From assembly GCA_014190575.1 (NCBI GenBank), contig BJGQ01000003.1, positions 62,001-126,000 on the forward strand: DNA of 64,000 nt, read 5' to 3'. Origin of the DNA: Bacteroidota bacterium. Lineage in GTDB: Bacteria; Bacteroidota; Bacteroidia; Chitinophagales; UBA10324. Under the pieces are notes generated by a model that was not told the origin of the DNA, searched no databases, and saw nothing but the letters and a program-made list of their open reading frames with translations. Shown here in pieces: positions 1 through 9,035 of this stretch. Every line of letters starts with the position of its first letter. Position 1 is the first letter of the stretch. A program made the translations under genes and the position numbers.

Positions 1-200
1 CAAGAGAAGAACCGATTGCCGGCGTGAACTCAGAAATGATTCGTGATAAAATGGAAGGAGTAAATGTTCGCGTGGTTCAAAAAGAAAATTTAATTCGTAC
101 ATTGGATTTAAGCAAACCTGAAGTATTAGTCACTTGCGGCGCAGGTGATATTGATATGTTGTTGGAGCCAATTCGAAAATATTTTTCAATGACTGCCTAA
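1..200 (+). CDS. murC: UDP-N-acetylmuramate--L-alanine ligase, C-terminal end (partial)
   Basis: The reading frame is open from the window edge to TAA at 198-200 and encodes the last 65 residues. It starts REEPIAGVNSEMI and contains VTCGAGDIDMLLEPI, which are typical of the C-terminal domain of MurC, the cytoplasmic ATP-dependent enzyme that adds L-Ala to UDP-MurNAc. The gene order murC-ftsQ-ftsA-ftsZ is the usual end of the division/cell-wall cluster, which supports MurC over the other Mur ligases. The N-terminal and ATP-binding domains lie outside the window. Confidence 0.85.
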   Translation, partial: REEPIAGVNSEMIRDKMEGVNVRVVQKENLIRTLDLSKPEVLVTCGAGDIDMLLEPIRKYFSMTA

Positions 201-270
201 AAAAATCAACTAACAGATATATCGATGTGCAATACAATTCCGTTATGGGAGGTATCGAAAAAATACTTTA

Positions 271-1125
271 GTGCGCGTGAAAAAGAAATTCCAAAAATTA
301 AAACCTGTTCTGCGTATCGCAGGATATTGTTCTATCGGAATAGTATTTCTTATTGTTTCTGTCGCTGCAATAAATCATCAGCAAAATATTCCATGCACTG
401 ATTATCGTATTCACATCAACACCGAAAACGGAATTTATTTTCTCGATGAGAATGATGTGAACCAGATTATCAGGGATAATAATTATGTTTCGCGAAAAGG
501 GACTGCCTCAGGCGAAATTGATTACAACAGATTAGAAAAAATTATAGAGAACAATCCGTTCACCGAAAAATCTGAAATTGTTTTATCGCCAAGCGGTGAT
601 GTGGATGTATATGTGCAACAGCGCCTTCCGATATTGAGGATTATTAACAAAAAAGGTGTTGGCTTTTACCTTGATAAGCAAGGGAAGAAGCTTCCACTCT
701 CTGATAAATTTACCGCCCGAGTTACAGTAGCAACAGGAAACATTCTTGATTCAGGATTGAACGAAGATTTTTCTGACTCAACATTAACAAACAAATTATT
801 TCAATTGGCATCATTCATCAATTCAGATTCATTACTCAGTGCATTAACTGAACAGATTTTTATCACTGACGAAAATGAATTTGAACTGGTTCCGAAAATC
901 GGTAATCATATTATTTTATTGGGAGACATAAATGATTTGCAGGAGAAAACGGAAAAACTGCGTTCATTTTATCGCGATGGATTAAACCATGTGGGATGGC
1001 AGCAATACAGTTTAGTAAATTTAAAATTTAATAATCAGGTGTATGCAACACGCAGAGATGTTGCCGCTCCTCAGCCAAAAATACTTACACAGGTTGCTGT
1101 TACTGACTCAAGCAAACTGAATTAA
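271..1125 (+). CDS. ftsQ: Cell division protein FtsQ
   Basis: A 284-residue bitopic membrane protein with a basic cytoplasmic N-terminus, one membrane segment at about residues 15-37, and a POTRA-like region from about residue 45 (YRIHINTENGIYFLDENDV). FtsQ links early and late divisome proteins. Sequence conservation is low, as is usual for the family in Bacteroidota, so the assignment rests on architecture and on its place between murC and ftsA. No in-frame ATG lies upstream. The start is GTG at 271 or GTG at 277; a GGGAGG at 247-252 is rather far from either. The stop lies 13 bases before ftsA. Confidence 0.85.
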   Translation: MRVKKKFQKLKPVLRIAGYCSIGIVFLIVSVAAINHQQNIPCTDYRIHINTENGIYFLDENDVNQIIRDNNYVSRKGTASGEIDYNRLEKIIENNPFTEKSEIVLSPSGDVDVYVQQRLPILRIINKKGVGFYLDKQGKKLPLSDKFTARVTVATGNILDSGLNEDFSDSTLTNKLFQLASFINSDSLLSALTEQIFITDENEFELVPKIGNHIILLGDINDLQEKTEKLRSFYRDGLNHVGWQQYSLVNLKFNNQVYATRRDVAAPQPKILTQVAVTDSSKLN

Positions 1126-1138
1126 ACCAAACAAAAAA

Positions 1139-2506
1139 ATGATTGACTCTCAGGAATTCATTGTAGGACTCGACATAGGAACAACCAAAATCTGTGTGCT
1201 GGTCGGAAGAAAAAACGAACACGAAAAAATAGAAATCGTTGGAATCGGTAAATCTGATTCACACGGTGTAATGCGTGGCGTGGTATCGAACATTGATAAA
1301 ACTGTTGATGCAATTAAGAAAGCTGTGAAGGAAGCGGAAGACAGTAGTGGAGTAGAAATTAGAAATGTGTATGTTGGAATAGCAGGGCAACACATTCGCA
1401 GCATGCAGCATCGCGGACAATTATTGCGCAACAATGCTGAAACTGAAATCACGGTTGACGAAATAAAAAAATTAGTGCAAGACATGCGCCGCCTCGCAGT
1501 TCCTGCAGGTGACCGCATTATAGATTCTCTACCGCAAGAATTTATTGTTGACAATGAATTAGGAATTAAAGACCCTGTTGGAATGTGCGGTGCAAAAGTG
1601 GAAGCTGATTTTCACATCATCACCGGACAAGTTAGTGCGATACAAAATATTCGTAAGTGTATTGAGAAAGCCGGATTGAACTTGGTTGAAATGTTTTTAG
1701 AACCTCATGCTTCATCATGTGCCGTATTAAGTGCTGATGAAAAAGAAGCCGGCGTTGCATTGGTTGATATCGGTGGTGGCACTTCGGACATTGCCATTTT
1801 TCAGGATGGAATTATTCGTCACACTTGCGTTATTCCATTTGGAGGAAACATAATTACTGAAGATATAAAAGATGGTTGTCAGGTAATGCGCGCTCATGCT
1901 GAGTTATTGAAAGTGCGCTTCGGTTCTGCATTAGAACAGGAGACACAGGATAATCAGGTAGTAAGTATTCCGGGTTTGCGTGGAAGAGAACCGCGGGAAA
2001 TTTCAGTTCGAAATCTTTCGCGCATTATTCAGGCGCGCATGGAAGAGATGATTGAAATGATTGATGCGGAAATAATGTCTTCAGGATACAAGCACAAATT
2101 GATTGCAGGAATTGTATTGACAGGTGGAGGTTCTTATATGAAACATTTGGTTCAACTTGTTCAGTTTAAAACAGGAATGGATGCACGCATTGGTTTACCA
2201 ACCGAACATCTTGCATCAGTAAAAGTTGACCAATTAAAACATCCAATGTTTTCAACCGGTGTGGGTTTAATCTTGAAAGGAATTGAAGATTGGGAGGAGA
2301 AAGATAGAGAACAGGCTGTGCTTTCAGAAAAAAGAAAGGAAGAAATTCTCTCTCAGCCACAACCACGAAAAATTGAAATGCCAGTGATGGAGATTGAAGA
2401 ACTGGAAGAAAAAAAACCACGAAAAAATTTTTTCAACGAAATCACAAAAAGAATAAAAGAAGTCTTCAGTGAAGAAGTGGATGAAAATTTCGGAGGGAAA
2501 AATTAA
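1139..2506 (+). CDS. ftsA: Cell division protein FtsA
   Basis: An actin-like ATPase of 455 residues that tethers FtsZ filaments to the inner membrane. The nucleotide-binding motifs are visible: GLDIGTTKICVLVG at 10-23, VDIGGGTSDIAIF at about 209-221 and LTGGGSYM near 327. The SHS2/1C domain follows the first motif. The C-terminus ends in an amphipathic stretch (NFFNEITKRIKEVF) that should act as the membrane-targeting helix. A Lys/Glu-rich linker (about 390-430) precedes it. The gene sits 13 bases after ftsQ and is probably co-transcribed with it. Confidence 0.97.
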   Translation: MIDSQEFIVGLDIGTTKICVLVGRKNEHEKIEIVGIGKSDSHGVMRGVVSNIDKTVDAIKKAVKEAEDSSGVEIRNVYVGIAGQHIRSMQHRGQLLRNNAETEITVDEIKKLVQDMRRLAVPAGDRIIDSLPQEFIVDNELGIKDPVGMCGAKVEADFHIITGQVSAIQNIRKCIEKAGLNLVEMFLEPHASSCAVLSADEKEAGVALVDIGGGTSDIAIFQDGIIRHTCVIPFGGNIITEDIKDGCQVMRAHAELLKVRFGSALEQETQDNQVVSIPGLRGREPREISVRNLSRIIQARMEEMIEMIDAEIMSSGYKHKLIAGIVLTGGGSYMKHLVQLVQFKTGMDARIGLPTEHLASVKVDQLKHPMFSTGVGLILKGIEDWEEKDREQAVLSEKRKEEILSQPQPRKIEMPVMEIEELEEKKPRKNFFNEITKRIKEVFSEEVDENFGGKN

Positions 2507-2508
2507 TT

Positions 2509-2557
2509 GAGTGAATAGTGTCCTTCGACAAGCTCAGGATGACAAGAGTGAATAGTG
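2509..2557. repeat. 25-nt core flanked by 12-bp direct repeats
   Basis: GAGTGAATAGTG occurs exactly twice, at 2509-2520 and 2546-2557. Between the copies is a 25-nt core beginning TCCTTCGACAAGCTCAGGAT. The core contains a short TCCT...AGGA inverted repeat. It lies in the ftsA-ftsZ spacer. Similar TTCGACAAGCTCAGGATGA words are, from general knowledge, scattered between genes in many Bacteroidota genomes. No function can be read from the sequence. Confidence 0.6.
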
Positions 2558-2625
2558 AAAAAAAGTAACACACAATTTATTACCAATAACTAACAACCAT
2601 TAACGAACAACTAACTAATAATTAT

Positions 2626-4116
2626 ATGAGCATACAATTCGATGTACCAACTACAAAAACTTCCATCATCAAAGTAATTGGTGTGGGAGGTGGTGGTGGC
2701 AATGCCGTAAATCACATGTTCCGCCAGGGAATAGTGGGAGTAAATTTTGTGGTGTGCAACACCGACCAACAGGCCCTCGATTTGAGTCCCGTTCCATTTA
2801 AAATTCAATTGGGAAATAATATTTCGCAAGGCAGAGGTGCGGGCATGAATCCTGAAGTGGGAAAGCGCGCAACTATTGAAGCGCTTGATGAAGTAATGAA
2901 AGTGTTGGAAGACAATACCAAAATGGTTTTCATCACCGCAGGAATGGGAAAGGGAACCGGTACCGGTGGTGCTCCAGTAATTGCAAAAGCTGCAAGAGAA
3001 TTAGGAATTCTCACTGTAGGATTAGTGACTACTCCGTTTGGTGCTGAAGGTCCGCGCCGTTTAACGCAGGCGATGGATGGAATTAAAGAATTGAAAAATT
3101 ATGTTGATACCATACTTGTAATTAGCAACGATAAACTGCGCGAAGTTTATGGCAACTTAAAATTGGGTGAAGCATTTTCTCATGCTGATAATATTCTGGC
3201 GAATGCGGCAAGAAGCATTGCAGAAATAATTACCATACCCGGTTATGTAAATGTAGATTTTGAAGATGTGAATACTGTAATGCGCGACAGTGGCGTTGCC
3301 ATCATGGGAACAGCAAGTGCAGAGGGTGAGAATCGCGCAGAAGTTGCGATTGAAGCTGCGTTGAATTCACCGTTGTTAAATGACAATCAAATTAAGGGTG
3401 CAAAAAATATTTTACTGAATGTGACTTCAGGTGACGAAGAAGTTACACTCGATGAAATCAGCAGCATCACCGAGTACATTCAACAGCAGGCTGGATATGA
3501 TTCGAATATCATCTGGGGAAATTGTTACAACGCGGCATTGGGAAATAAAATAAGTGTGACTGTAATTGCTACCGGATTTGAATCACAGGATTTCGGAAGA
3601 AAAGAACAAGGAAGCCGCATTGAAAAATTATTACTCGAAGGAAAAAATACTCCACAGGCTTTGGATGGTAATGTACGGGAAATTAACCGACCGCCGATAC
3701 AGGTAAAACCTGCTGCTGAAACAGAACAGGAAAATGAAATTGAATTGACTCCGAATATTACTGCCAATGTTATTGTTGAACCCGGTATGGCTTCAGCAGA
3801 AAATCTGGAAGGTCAAATGCACTTGATTACGAAAGAAACAAAAGCAGAAAATAATTTGATTGATGACAGCGGACTTTCGCACGACGAAAAAATGCGTCGC
3901 ATTCAAAAACTACGCGGCCTCAGTATGAAGAATGGTGAAGTGCTTTCAGAATTAGAAAAAGAACCTGCATACAAAAGAAGAAACCTGAATCTGAAAGACA
4001 TACCGCACAGTTCAGAATCAAACATTAGTACATTGTACTTAAGCGAAGGAGCCGATGGAAAACATGAATTGAAAAAGAACAACTCTTTTCTTCATGGTCA
4101 CGATAAAGTTGATTAA
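2626..4116 (+). CDS. ftsZ: Cell division GTPase FtsZ
   Basis: A tubulin-like GTPase of 496 residues that forms the cytokinetic Z ring. It shows GVGGGGGNAVNHM at 19-31, the tubulin signature AGMGKGTGTGG at 105-115, and the catalytic T7 loop NVDFEDVNTVM near 208-218. A variable acidic linker runs from about 330 to 440. The conserved C-terminal peptide that binds FtsA appears as EPAYKRRNLNL at 446-456. A further 40 residues follow it and end NNSFLHGHDKVD, so the binding peptide is not terminal. The leader of about 60 bases before the ATG is almost free of G. Confidence 0.98.
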   Translation: MSIQFDVPTTKTSIIKVIGVGGGGGNAVNHMFRQGIVGVNFVVCNTDQQALDLSPVPFKIQLGNNISQGRGAGMNPEVGKRATIEALDEVMKVLEDNTKMVFITAGMGKGTGTGGAPVIAKAARELGILTVGLVTTPFGAEGPRRLTQAMDGIKELKNYVDTILVISNDKLREVYGNLKLGEAFSHADNILANAARSIAEIITIPGYVNVDFEDVNTVMRDSGVAIMGTASAEGENRAEVAIEAALNSPLLNDNQIKGAKNILLNVTSGDEEVTLDEISSITEYIQQQAGYDSNIIWGNCYNAALGNKISVTVIATGFESQDFGRKEQGSRIEKLLLEGKNTPQALDGNVREINRPPIQVKPAAETEQENEIELTPNITANVIVEPGMASAENLEGQMHLITKETKAENNLIDDSGLSHDEKMRRIQKLRGLSMKNGEVLSELEKEPAYKRRNLNLKDIPHSSESNISTLYLSEGADGKHELKKNNSFLHGHDKVD

Positions 4117-4121
4117 AATTT

Positions 4122-4206
4122 AGTCCTGAGTCATTAGTCTTCAGTCGTTAGTTCTGCAAATGCTGGGACTAAATACTTAGGACTCATGACTAAAAAACTC
4201 AGGACA
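4122..4206. repeat. Long imperfect inverted repeat built of AGTC words
   Basis: GTCCTGAGT at 4123-4131 pairs with ACTCAGGAC at 4197-4205, and TTAGTC at 4134-4139 pairs with GACTAA at 4188-4193. Between these, further AGTC/GACT words repeat (AGTCTTCAGTCGTTAGT on the left arm; GGGACTAAATACTTAGGACT on the right). The element starts right after the ftsZ stop and could fold into a long hairpin in the ftsZ 3' end. It lacks a T tract of its own; two terminator-like hairpins follow it. Confidence 0.65.
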
Positions 4207-4212
4207 TAAGAG

Positions 4213-4229
4213 AACCCAGTAAGTGGGTT
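4213..4229 (+). terminator. Short hairpin downstream of ftsZ
   Basis: AACCCA (4213-4218) pairs with TGGGTT (4224-4229) across a 5-base loop, followed by a T-rich stretch broken by GG. It is a weak terminator candidate just before a stronger one. Confidence 0.4.
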
Positions 4230-4240
4230 TTGGTTTGGTA

Positions 4241-4276
4241 AGTCCCGACATGCTGCGAAGCCTGCGGGACTTTTTT
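4241..4276 (+). terminator. Rho-independent terminator of the ftsZ transcript
   Basis: AGTCCCG (4241-4247) pairs with CGGGACT (4265-4271), followed by a run of T. The T tract is on the + strand, so it fits the end of the ftsQAZ transcript. It lies ten bases before the 3' end of the convergent lipoprotein gene. Confidence 0.7.
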
Positions 4277-4285
4277 ATTTCACAA

Positions 4286-5263
4286 CTATTGGGACAAATG
4301 ATTCAGCACCCCTAAATAATTTTTTGCCTTGCGCACTTTATAATCTGTGTATGCCTGTTGCGCCCAGCTTTTTGCTATATCAATTTTTCCTGTCACTTCG
4401 CAACCAAGCGCCATGTTAAAACATGCGCGACCTGCCACTTTGCTGTTCACCGATTTTGAAAGTGCATTCCATTTTTCCATTGCACCGGTCCAATCGTTTG
4501 TAGTAGCTTTTCTCCAGGCAACTTTCAGTTGATCGTTCCCTCTTTTAAAAATAAATCTGTCCTGCCACGCCACAACAGGTAAGTATCTTCTTGCAGAATT
4601 ATCACCAATGTAATTTCCGGTATTTCGAATGGCAGAAGTAGGAACCGACTCAACCGGTGATACTGTTACTGATTGTTGCAACTGATCGCCAAACTGATCA
4701 AACACCGATTGGCTCAGCGTATCATACAACCGCCACGAATAAGTAACGCTATAGTTAATTTGTTTCGGAGCAATATATCCGCCGCTCTTCACAATGTTCA
4801 CCCCGGAAAAAACCGTACTGATTAAATTATCTGAATTGGTATCAAAAGTTTCGAGCACCATCAATGCATCGCAACCATTTTTCCGGCATATGCTTTTAAC
4901 AACCTCCCACGACAGAGCATCAGGAGTTTTTATATTAACCTGATTTCTGGTAAGCAAATGATCGACAGGAACAAATGCATGAGGTGAATTAAAACGATTC
5001 ATTTCAATCACAAAGGAGTTCACACATTCTTCGGCACCAATCAAATCACCTGCAATGGCTTCACCGGTTAAAACCGATTCAACTATATTATCATCTTTTT
5101 TTGTGCCGCCAACTTTCGTTCGGTTAAACACCGCAATGTTTTTTATGTTTTCCGGAAGGGAAAGATGTGGCGGGTAGGTGACCCTCACACTCATTTGTGT
5201 AGTTGCACAAGATGGAAACAGAAACGGAAGGATAAAAAAGATAAACAGTAAATAATTTTTCAT
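4286..5263 (-). CDS. DUF6340-like lipoprotein
   Basis: A 325-residue predicted lipoprotein. The signal peptide ends in a lipobox at about residue 19 (LFPSCATTQ). The middle region (IKNIAVFNRT; DALMVLETFDTNSD) is alpha/beta-like, and the C-terminal third (WTGAMEKWNAL to AKSWAQQAY) looks like TPR-type helix pairs. This matches what I recall of the Bacteroidota family DUF6340, whose function is unknown. It stands alone on the minus strand, convergent with ftsZ. Confidence 0.6.
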   Translation of the reverse strand: MKNYLLFIFFILPFLFPSCATTQMSVRVTYPPHLSLPENIKNIAVFNRTKVGGTKKDDNIVESVLTGEAIAGDLIGAEECVNSFVIEMNRFNSPHAFVPVDHLLTRNQVNIKTPDALSWEVVKSICRKNGCDALMVLETFDTNSDNLISTVFSGVNIVKSGGYIAPKQINYSVTYSWRLYDTLSQSVFDQFGDQLQQSVTVSPVESVPTSAIRNTGNYIGDNSARRYLPVVAWQDRFIFKRGNDQLKVAWRKATTNDWTGAMEKWNALSKSVNSKVAGRACFNMALGCEVTGKIDIAKSWAQQAYTDYKVRKAKNYLGVLNHLSQ

Positions 5264-5333
5264 TATGGAAATTTTGTAAGTCTTAATAAATATAATGCCA
5301 ATAATAATTAATGAAAAATCTTACGGAAATTTG

Positions 5334-7778
5334 TTATTCCCCGATAACCAATTTCAATCTTACCGATTGATTGGAATACTGAATGTTCAGAAAATAAATT
5401 CCGCTTTGCAGTTGTGGCGCAATTTCATTTTCAGGTTTGAAATATTCTTTCAGTTTTCGTCCACTCAAATCATAAATAGAAAGTTGTTCAATTTGTTTTA
5501 AATCTGAAATGTGAATGACATCACTTGTTAATGCAGGATTCGGATAAAGAAAAACAGTTGAAGAATTATCATCGGCATTCTGAATTCCTGTTTGATTCAA
5601 ATCATAAAAAAACGCACCGGTGTTTTGTGAAATGCAGGAGATAACATACGGGCCGGTGAAACTTAACATGCTGATGTTTCCATACAAACCGGTGAGTGGA
5701 AGCTCAGTAAAGTTCAATCCATTATCAGTGGAATAAAAAACTTTTTGCCAGATATTGTTTGCAGCATCTGCACATTGAACAGCCGCAATAACTCCTGTGG
5801 AAGAAACATCGAAATAAGAAATGCAATCAAGTGAGGTGGTAATGTTTGTCCATGTATCGCCATGATCGGTTGAATAAAAAAGCTGACTGTTGTAATAACT
5901 CACCCACAATTTTCCGGCATCAACAGGATCAGGTTTTGCATCAGTAAACCACCATCCGGTTCCGCCGGCATTGGTCACTTCAATCCATGTTGCATCACTT
6001 GCTTTTCTCCGATACAAATGATCATCATTCACAATAAAAAAATAGCCGCTACCATCAGTAAATAATTTTGTCCGTCGTTCCCAAATCGGAAACAGGTAAG
6101 TATCCGTAATTCCCTGCGACCAGTTTTGCCAGGTGCTTCCGCCGTCAGTACTGATGTGAATTTGCGATTGGTTATTTCTACTATCAGTTCCAACAACAAT
6201 AGTATCAGGTGAAAAATCTGAAACAGCAATTTGAGTTACATTCAAAATATCATTTGAATCGCGGTCAAAATAATTGTAAGCCAATTGCTGCCATGAAATT
6301 CCACCATCAGTTGTTTTAAAAAATTTTCCATCCGCATCATAATTCTGTGAACCGCCGAGGTAACCGATTGATGAATTGTTTTTATTAAATGCAATTGCGG
6401 AAACCTGCGTGCAATAAACATCAGGCAATGATTGATAAGAACACGAAACACCACCATCATCAGAAACGAATAATCCGGGATCGGTACTCGAAAGAAACAG
6501 TTTCCCATTTCCGTGATTCAAAACAATTTTCCTTCCATCTAAATTTTGAATTCCATGATTGCTGAAATTCCATTTCCAATTTGAACTGCTGTTGGCCACA
6601 TCAGAATGACAAAGGACAGTATCTGCATTGTAAGATTTCCAAAGTCCATGTTGATCATTCATGATTACCAGCTTTGGATTCAATTGAGAAAAAGTTAATC
6701 CGGCAGGGTAGTAGGCAAACTCAGGTTCATAGCTGCATGATGCATCATTGAAAGAAAGTAATTGTTTGTTGGGATTGTGTTTGTATTCAGCACTTCGCCA
6801 CAACGCACCATAGTCCTTCGTTTCAAGAATGTTGAAATAATTTCCACTGTGAGCACCAACAAACCAATGACCACCTTCGGTTGGATGAGCAGAAATAAAA
6901 TAATCTGTGTAATTGTATAGCGGAGAAATATCACTTGACCAGGTGGTACCTCCATCAGTGCTGATATTCAAATGTCCATTGATTGTAATAATTATTTGTG
7001 GATTAGCACCATCAACCGCAAACTCTTTTACATCCTGATTAAATAATTTTGTAACCGCACCGGAATTAAAATTATATTTATATAAACCACTTCCACCACT
7101 GTGAATATTATTCATTACTAAATCACGAACAGAAAATAACAACTCATTATTATTTCCGGGATTTAAAATCAGTTGTGTAAACCAAAGTGTTTTTAATGAA
7201 TCGTGAATTGAAGTCCACGATTGTCCATCGTTGTTTGAAACATACAATCCACCGGAATTATAATATGCAGTATTAGTATTGAAATTAAATTGCGGCTGAC
7301 CAACAAGAAAAATTTGCTGTGCATTATTCGGATTGAAGAGAATAATGTGTCCTGCATTTGAATAGGATGAAGTCGCAGATACAGAAACCGGACAATTCAT
7401 TTTAATCCAACTAACACCTGCATCAGTTGAATGAAATAAATAACCTTTCGCAGTATCTGACCACGGTGCAGAGCCGCCAACTACAAATAGTTCATTGTGA
7501 TTTTGAGGATTGACTGCTAAATCGCGACAGTAATATTGATTTACAGAAATAAAGGATTCCGGCGAAAATATATTTTTCCAATTGTTTCCTGCATCAGTAC
7601 TTTTAAATAGGCCTGAAGAAGATGATGCCGCATAAACGATGGATGAATCTACGGGATCAAACACCACCTGATTTATTAATCCTCCACCTTGCACAGGAAA
7701 TGCATTCCAGGTTTGCGCTTTTATATTTTGATAACAACAAACGCTGAACAGTACGAAAAGTGAAATGTGATTTTTCAT
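5334..7778 (-). CDS. Secreted Asp-box (BNR/sortilin-like) beta-propeller protein with T9SS sorting domain
   Basis: An 814-residue exported protein with a signal peptide (MKNHISLFVLFSVCCYQNIKA). About nine Asp-box motifs of the form S-x-D-x-G-x-x-W are spread along it, for example STDAGNNW, STDGGTTW, TTDGGISW, STDGGSTW and STDHGDTW, as in Vps10/sialidase-type beta-propellers. The last 75 residues (VFLYPNPALTSD to VRLKLVIGE) form a type A T9SS C-terminal sorting domain, so the protein should cross the outer membrane. The propeller has no visible sialidase catalytic set (no FRIP motif), so it is more likely a binding or scaffold protein than a sialidase. Confidence 0.85.
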   Translation of the reverse strand: MKNHISLFVLFSVCCYQNIKAQTWNAFPVQGGGLINQVVFDPVDSSIVYAASSSSGLFKSTDAGNNWKNIFSPESFISVNQYYCRDLAVNPQNHNELFVVGGSAPWSDTAKGYLFHSTDAGVSWIKMNCPVSVSATSSYSNAGHIILFNPNNAQQIFLVGQPQFNFNTNTAYYNSGGLYVSNNDGQSWTSIHDSLKTLWFTQLILNPGNNNELLFSVRDLVMNNIHSGGSGLYKYNFNSGAVTKLFNQDVKEFAVDGANPQIIITINGHLNISTDGGTTWSSDISPLYNYTDYFISAHPTEGGHWFVGAHSGNYFNILETKDYGALWRSAEYKHNPNKQLLSFNDASCSYEPEFAYYPAGLTFSQLNPKLVIMNDQHGLWKSYNADTVLCHSDVANSSSNWKWNFSNHGIQNLDGRKIVLNHGNGKLFLSSTDPGLFVSDDGGVSCSYQSLPDVYCTQVSAIAFNKNNSSIGYLGGSQNYDADGKFFKTTDGGISWQQLAYNYFDRDSNDILNVTQIAVSDFSPDTIVVGTDSRNNQSQIHISTDGGSTWQNWSQGITDTYLFPIWERRTKLFTDGSGYFFIVNDDHLYRRKASDATWIEVTNAGGTGWWFTDAKPDPVDAGKLWVSYYNSQLFYSTDHGDTWTNITTSLDCISYFDVSSTGVIAAVQCADAANNIWQKVFYSTDNGLNFTELPLTGLYGNISMLSFTGPYVISCISQNTGAFFYDLNQTGIQNADDNSSTVFLYPNPALTSDVIHISDLKQIEQLSIYDLSGRKLKEYFKPENEIAPQLQSGIYFLNIQYSNQSVRLKLVIGE

Positions 7779-7899
7779 GTTTGGAAAATTACTTCTGATA
7801 ATTCAATTAGAAATTGAAATTTTACTAAAGCGAAATAATTTATTGTTGAAAATAGTTTTCTGTAAACATTGCAACTCAGTTCAATATCTATAAAATATA

Positions 7900-7925
7900 A
7901 AGGGCGGAAAATATTTTCCGCCCTT
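7900..7925 (-). terminator. Perfect 26-bp palindrome, likely terminator
   Basis: AAGGGCGGAAAAT is followed directly by its exact reverse complement. It lies 23 bases past the stop of the minus-strand lipoprotein gene and is followed on that strand by a T/A-rich tail (TTATATTTTA). The GC core flanked by A/T makes a good terminator hairpin and could work in both directions. Confidence 0.65.
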
Positions 7926-7948
7926 AAAAAATTTATGATTGAATTTAT

Positions 7949-8890
7949 TCAATAACTCAAGATAACTGTTGATGTATTTCCGCTGCTCCCTGTCCAACTA
8001 ACTTTGTATCCGTATGCACAAACAAGTTGAGATGCATTTCCTTGCTGATCAACACCAAGCGTTAAAGTAAAATCTCCAACACTTAAATGATGCACCAACT
8101 CACCACTGTTAGGTCTCCACAATCCGCAATAAGAATTCGAAATAATGGCAGTGTTATAATAAGTGGTGAAATCCATTCCATAACGATTTACACCCCAAGA
8201 ATCAACTGTGTTGAAACCGTTTAATGTTGTATCACCTACAGCAGAAAAAGTTACTTTACTATCAGCGAGAGAATAACTCCATTCAGTAGTACGCGCACTG
8301 TTCCAGGTAGAAGTGCTGCCATCATCAAATACTACATTGATATTAAAAGCGCGCTCGCGATATTTTAAAGTGCTGCTTCCAAGAAGAAATGTTAGCCAGT
8401 TATTTCCATTCAGATTTTTTAAAGTTTTCACCCCATTGAATTTGATGGATTTGTTATCCGACATGCGAACAATTTTATAATCAATGTATGTTAATGTAAG
8501 AAGCGAACCTGCATCGCTCCACAAATTACCGGATGTCAATTCCACTTTTATTTGCCCTGAACGGGTGCATGATGGACTGAAACAAGGTGTAACACCATCG
8601 AAGTTGAAAAACAAAATATGTTGTGCAATTTGAGTAGAGTCAATAGTCACACCGCACATAGGACTCGAATAAGTTTCTTCTGCTTTTCCAAATGATGGAA
8701 TATCACCTAATGCACCATTGATATCCTGATCTGCACGATCTGATTCGGCTTTGTAATTATTCGCATCGGTGTTAAACTGCTCCACTTGCGGGTCTAACTT
8801 GTCATTTTTTTTGTCTTTAATGCAAGAAGAAAAAATTCCTGAAGTGAACAGGCACAACATCAAGACGAAGGCGAATTTTTTTTTATTCAT
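7949..8890 (-). CDS. Hypothetical lipoprotein
   Basis: A 313-residue predicted lipoprotein whose signal peptide ends in the lipobox FSSC near residue 22, followed by a charged linker (IKDKKNDKLD) that suggests export to the outer membrane. The rest is rich in Thr, Ser and Asn with alternating hydrophobic residues, as expected for beta-sandwich domains. Two Cys pairs (MCGVT, CFSPSC) stand in the middle. I do not recognise a named family. It is monocistronic, with the palindromic terminator just downstream. Confidence 0.7.
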   Translation of the reverse strand: MNKKKFAFVLMLCLFTSGIFSSCIKDKKNDKLDPQVEQFNTDANNYKAESDRADQDINGALGDIPSFGKAEETYSSPMCGVTIDSTQIAQHILFFNFDGVTPCFSPSCTRSGQIKVELTSGNLWSDAGSLLTLTYIDYKIVRMSDNKSIKFNGVKTLKNLNGNNWLTFLLGSSTLKYRERAFNINVVFDDGSTSTWNSARTTEWSYSLADSKVTFSAVGDTTLNGFNTVDSWGVNRYGMDFTTYYNTAIISNSYCGLWRPNSGELVHHLSVGDFTLTLGVDQQGNASQLVCAYGYKVSWTGSSGNTSTVILSY

Positions 8891-9035
8891 TGTTGTAATT
8901 TTAATTGTTTGTTAGCCAAAAATAATTCCAAAGTTTTATTTGGCAGTTAAACGCACATTAACAATTATTTGTTGTGTCTTCAGTTTTTTATGCAATCTGT
9001 TTTGGATATTTAGCTTTACGCAAACAATTATTGAA

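Noticed and set aside
4123-4205. CRISPR or tandem repeat array after ftsZ
   Set aside because: The repeated AGTC words have no constant unit length and no spacers; they form an inverted repeat instead.
5334-7778. Sialidase
   Set aside because: Asp-boxes alone do not make a sialidase; the FRIP motif and catalytic residues are not seen.
8940-9035. Upstream extension of the sugar kinase
   Set aside because: The added residues form a hydrophobic stretch unlike the family, and the conserved first strand begins right at ATG 9036.
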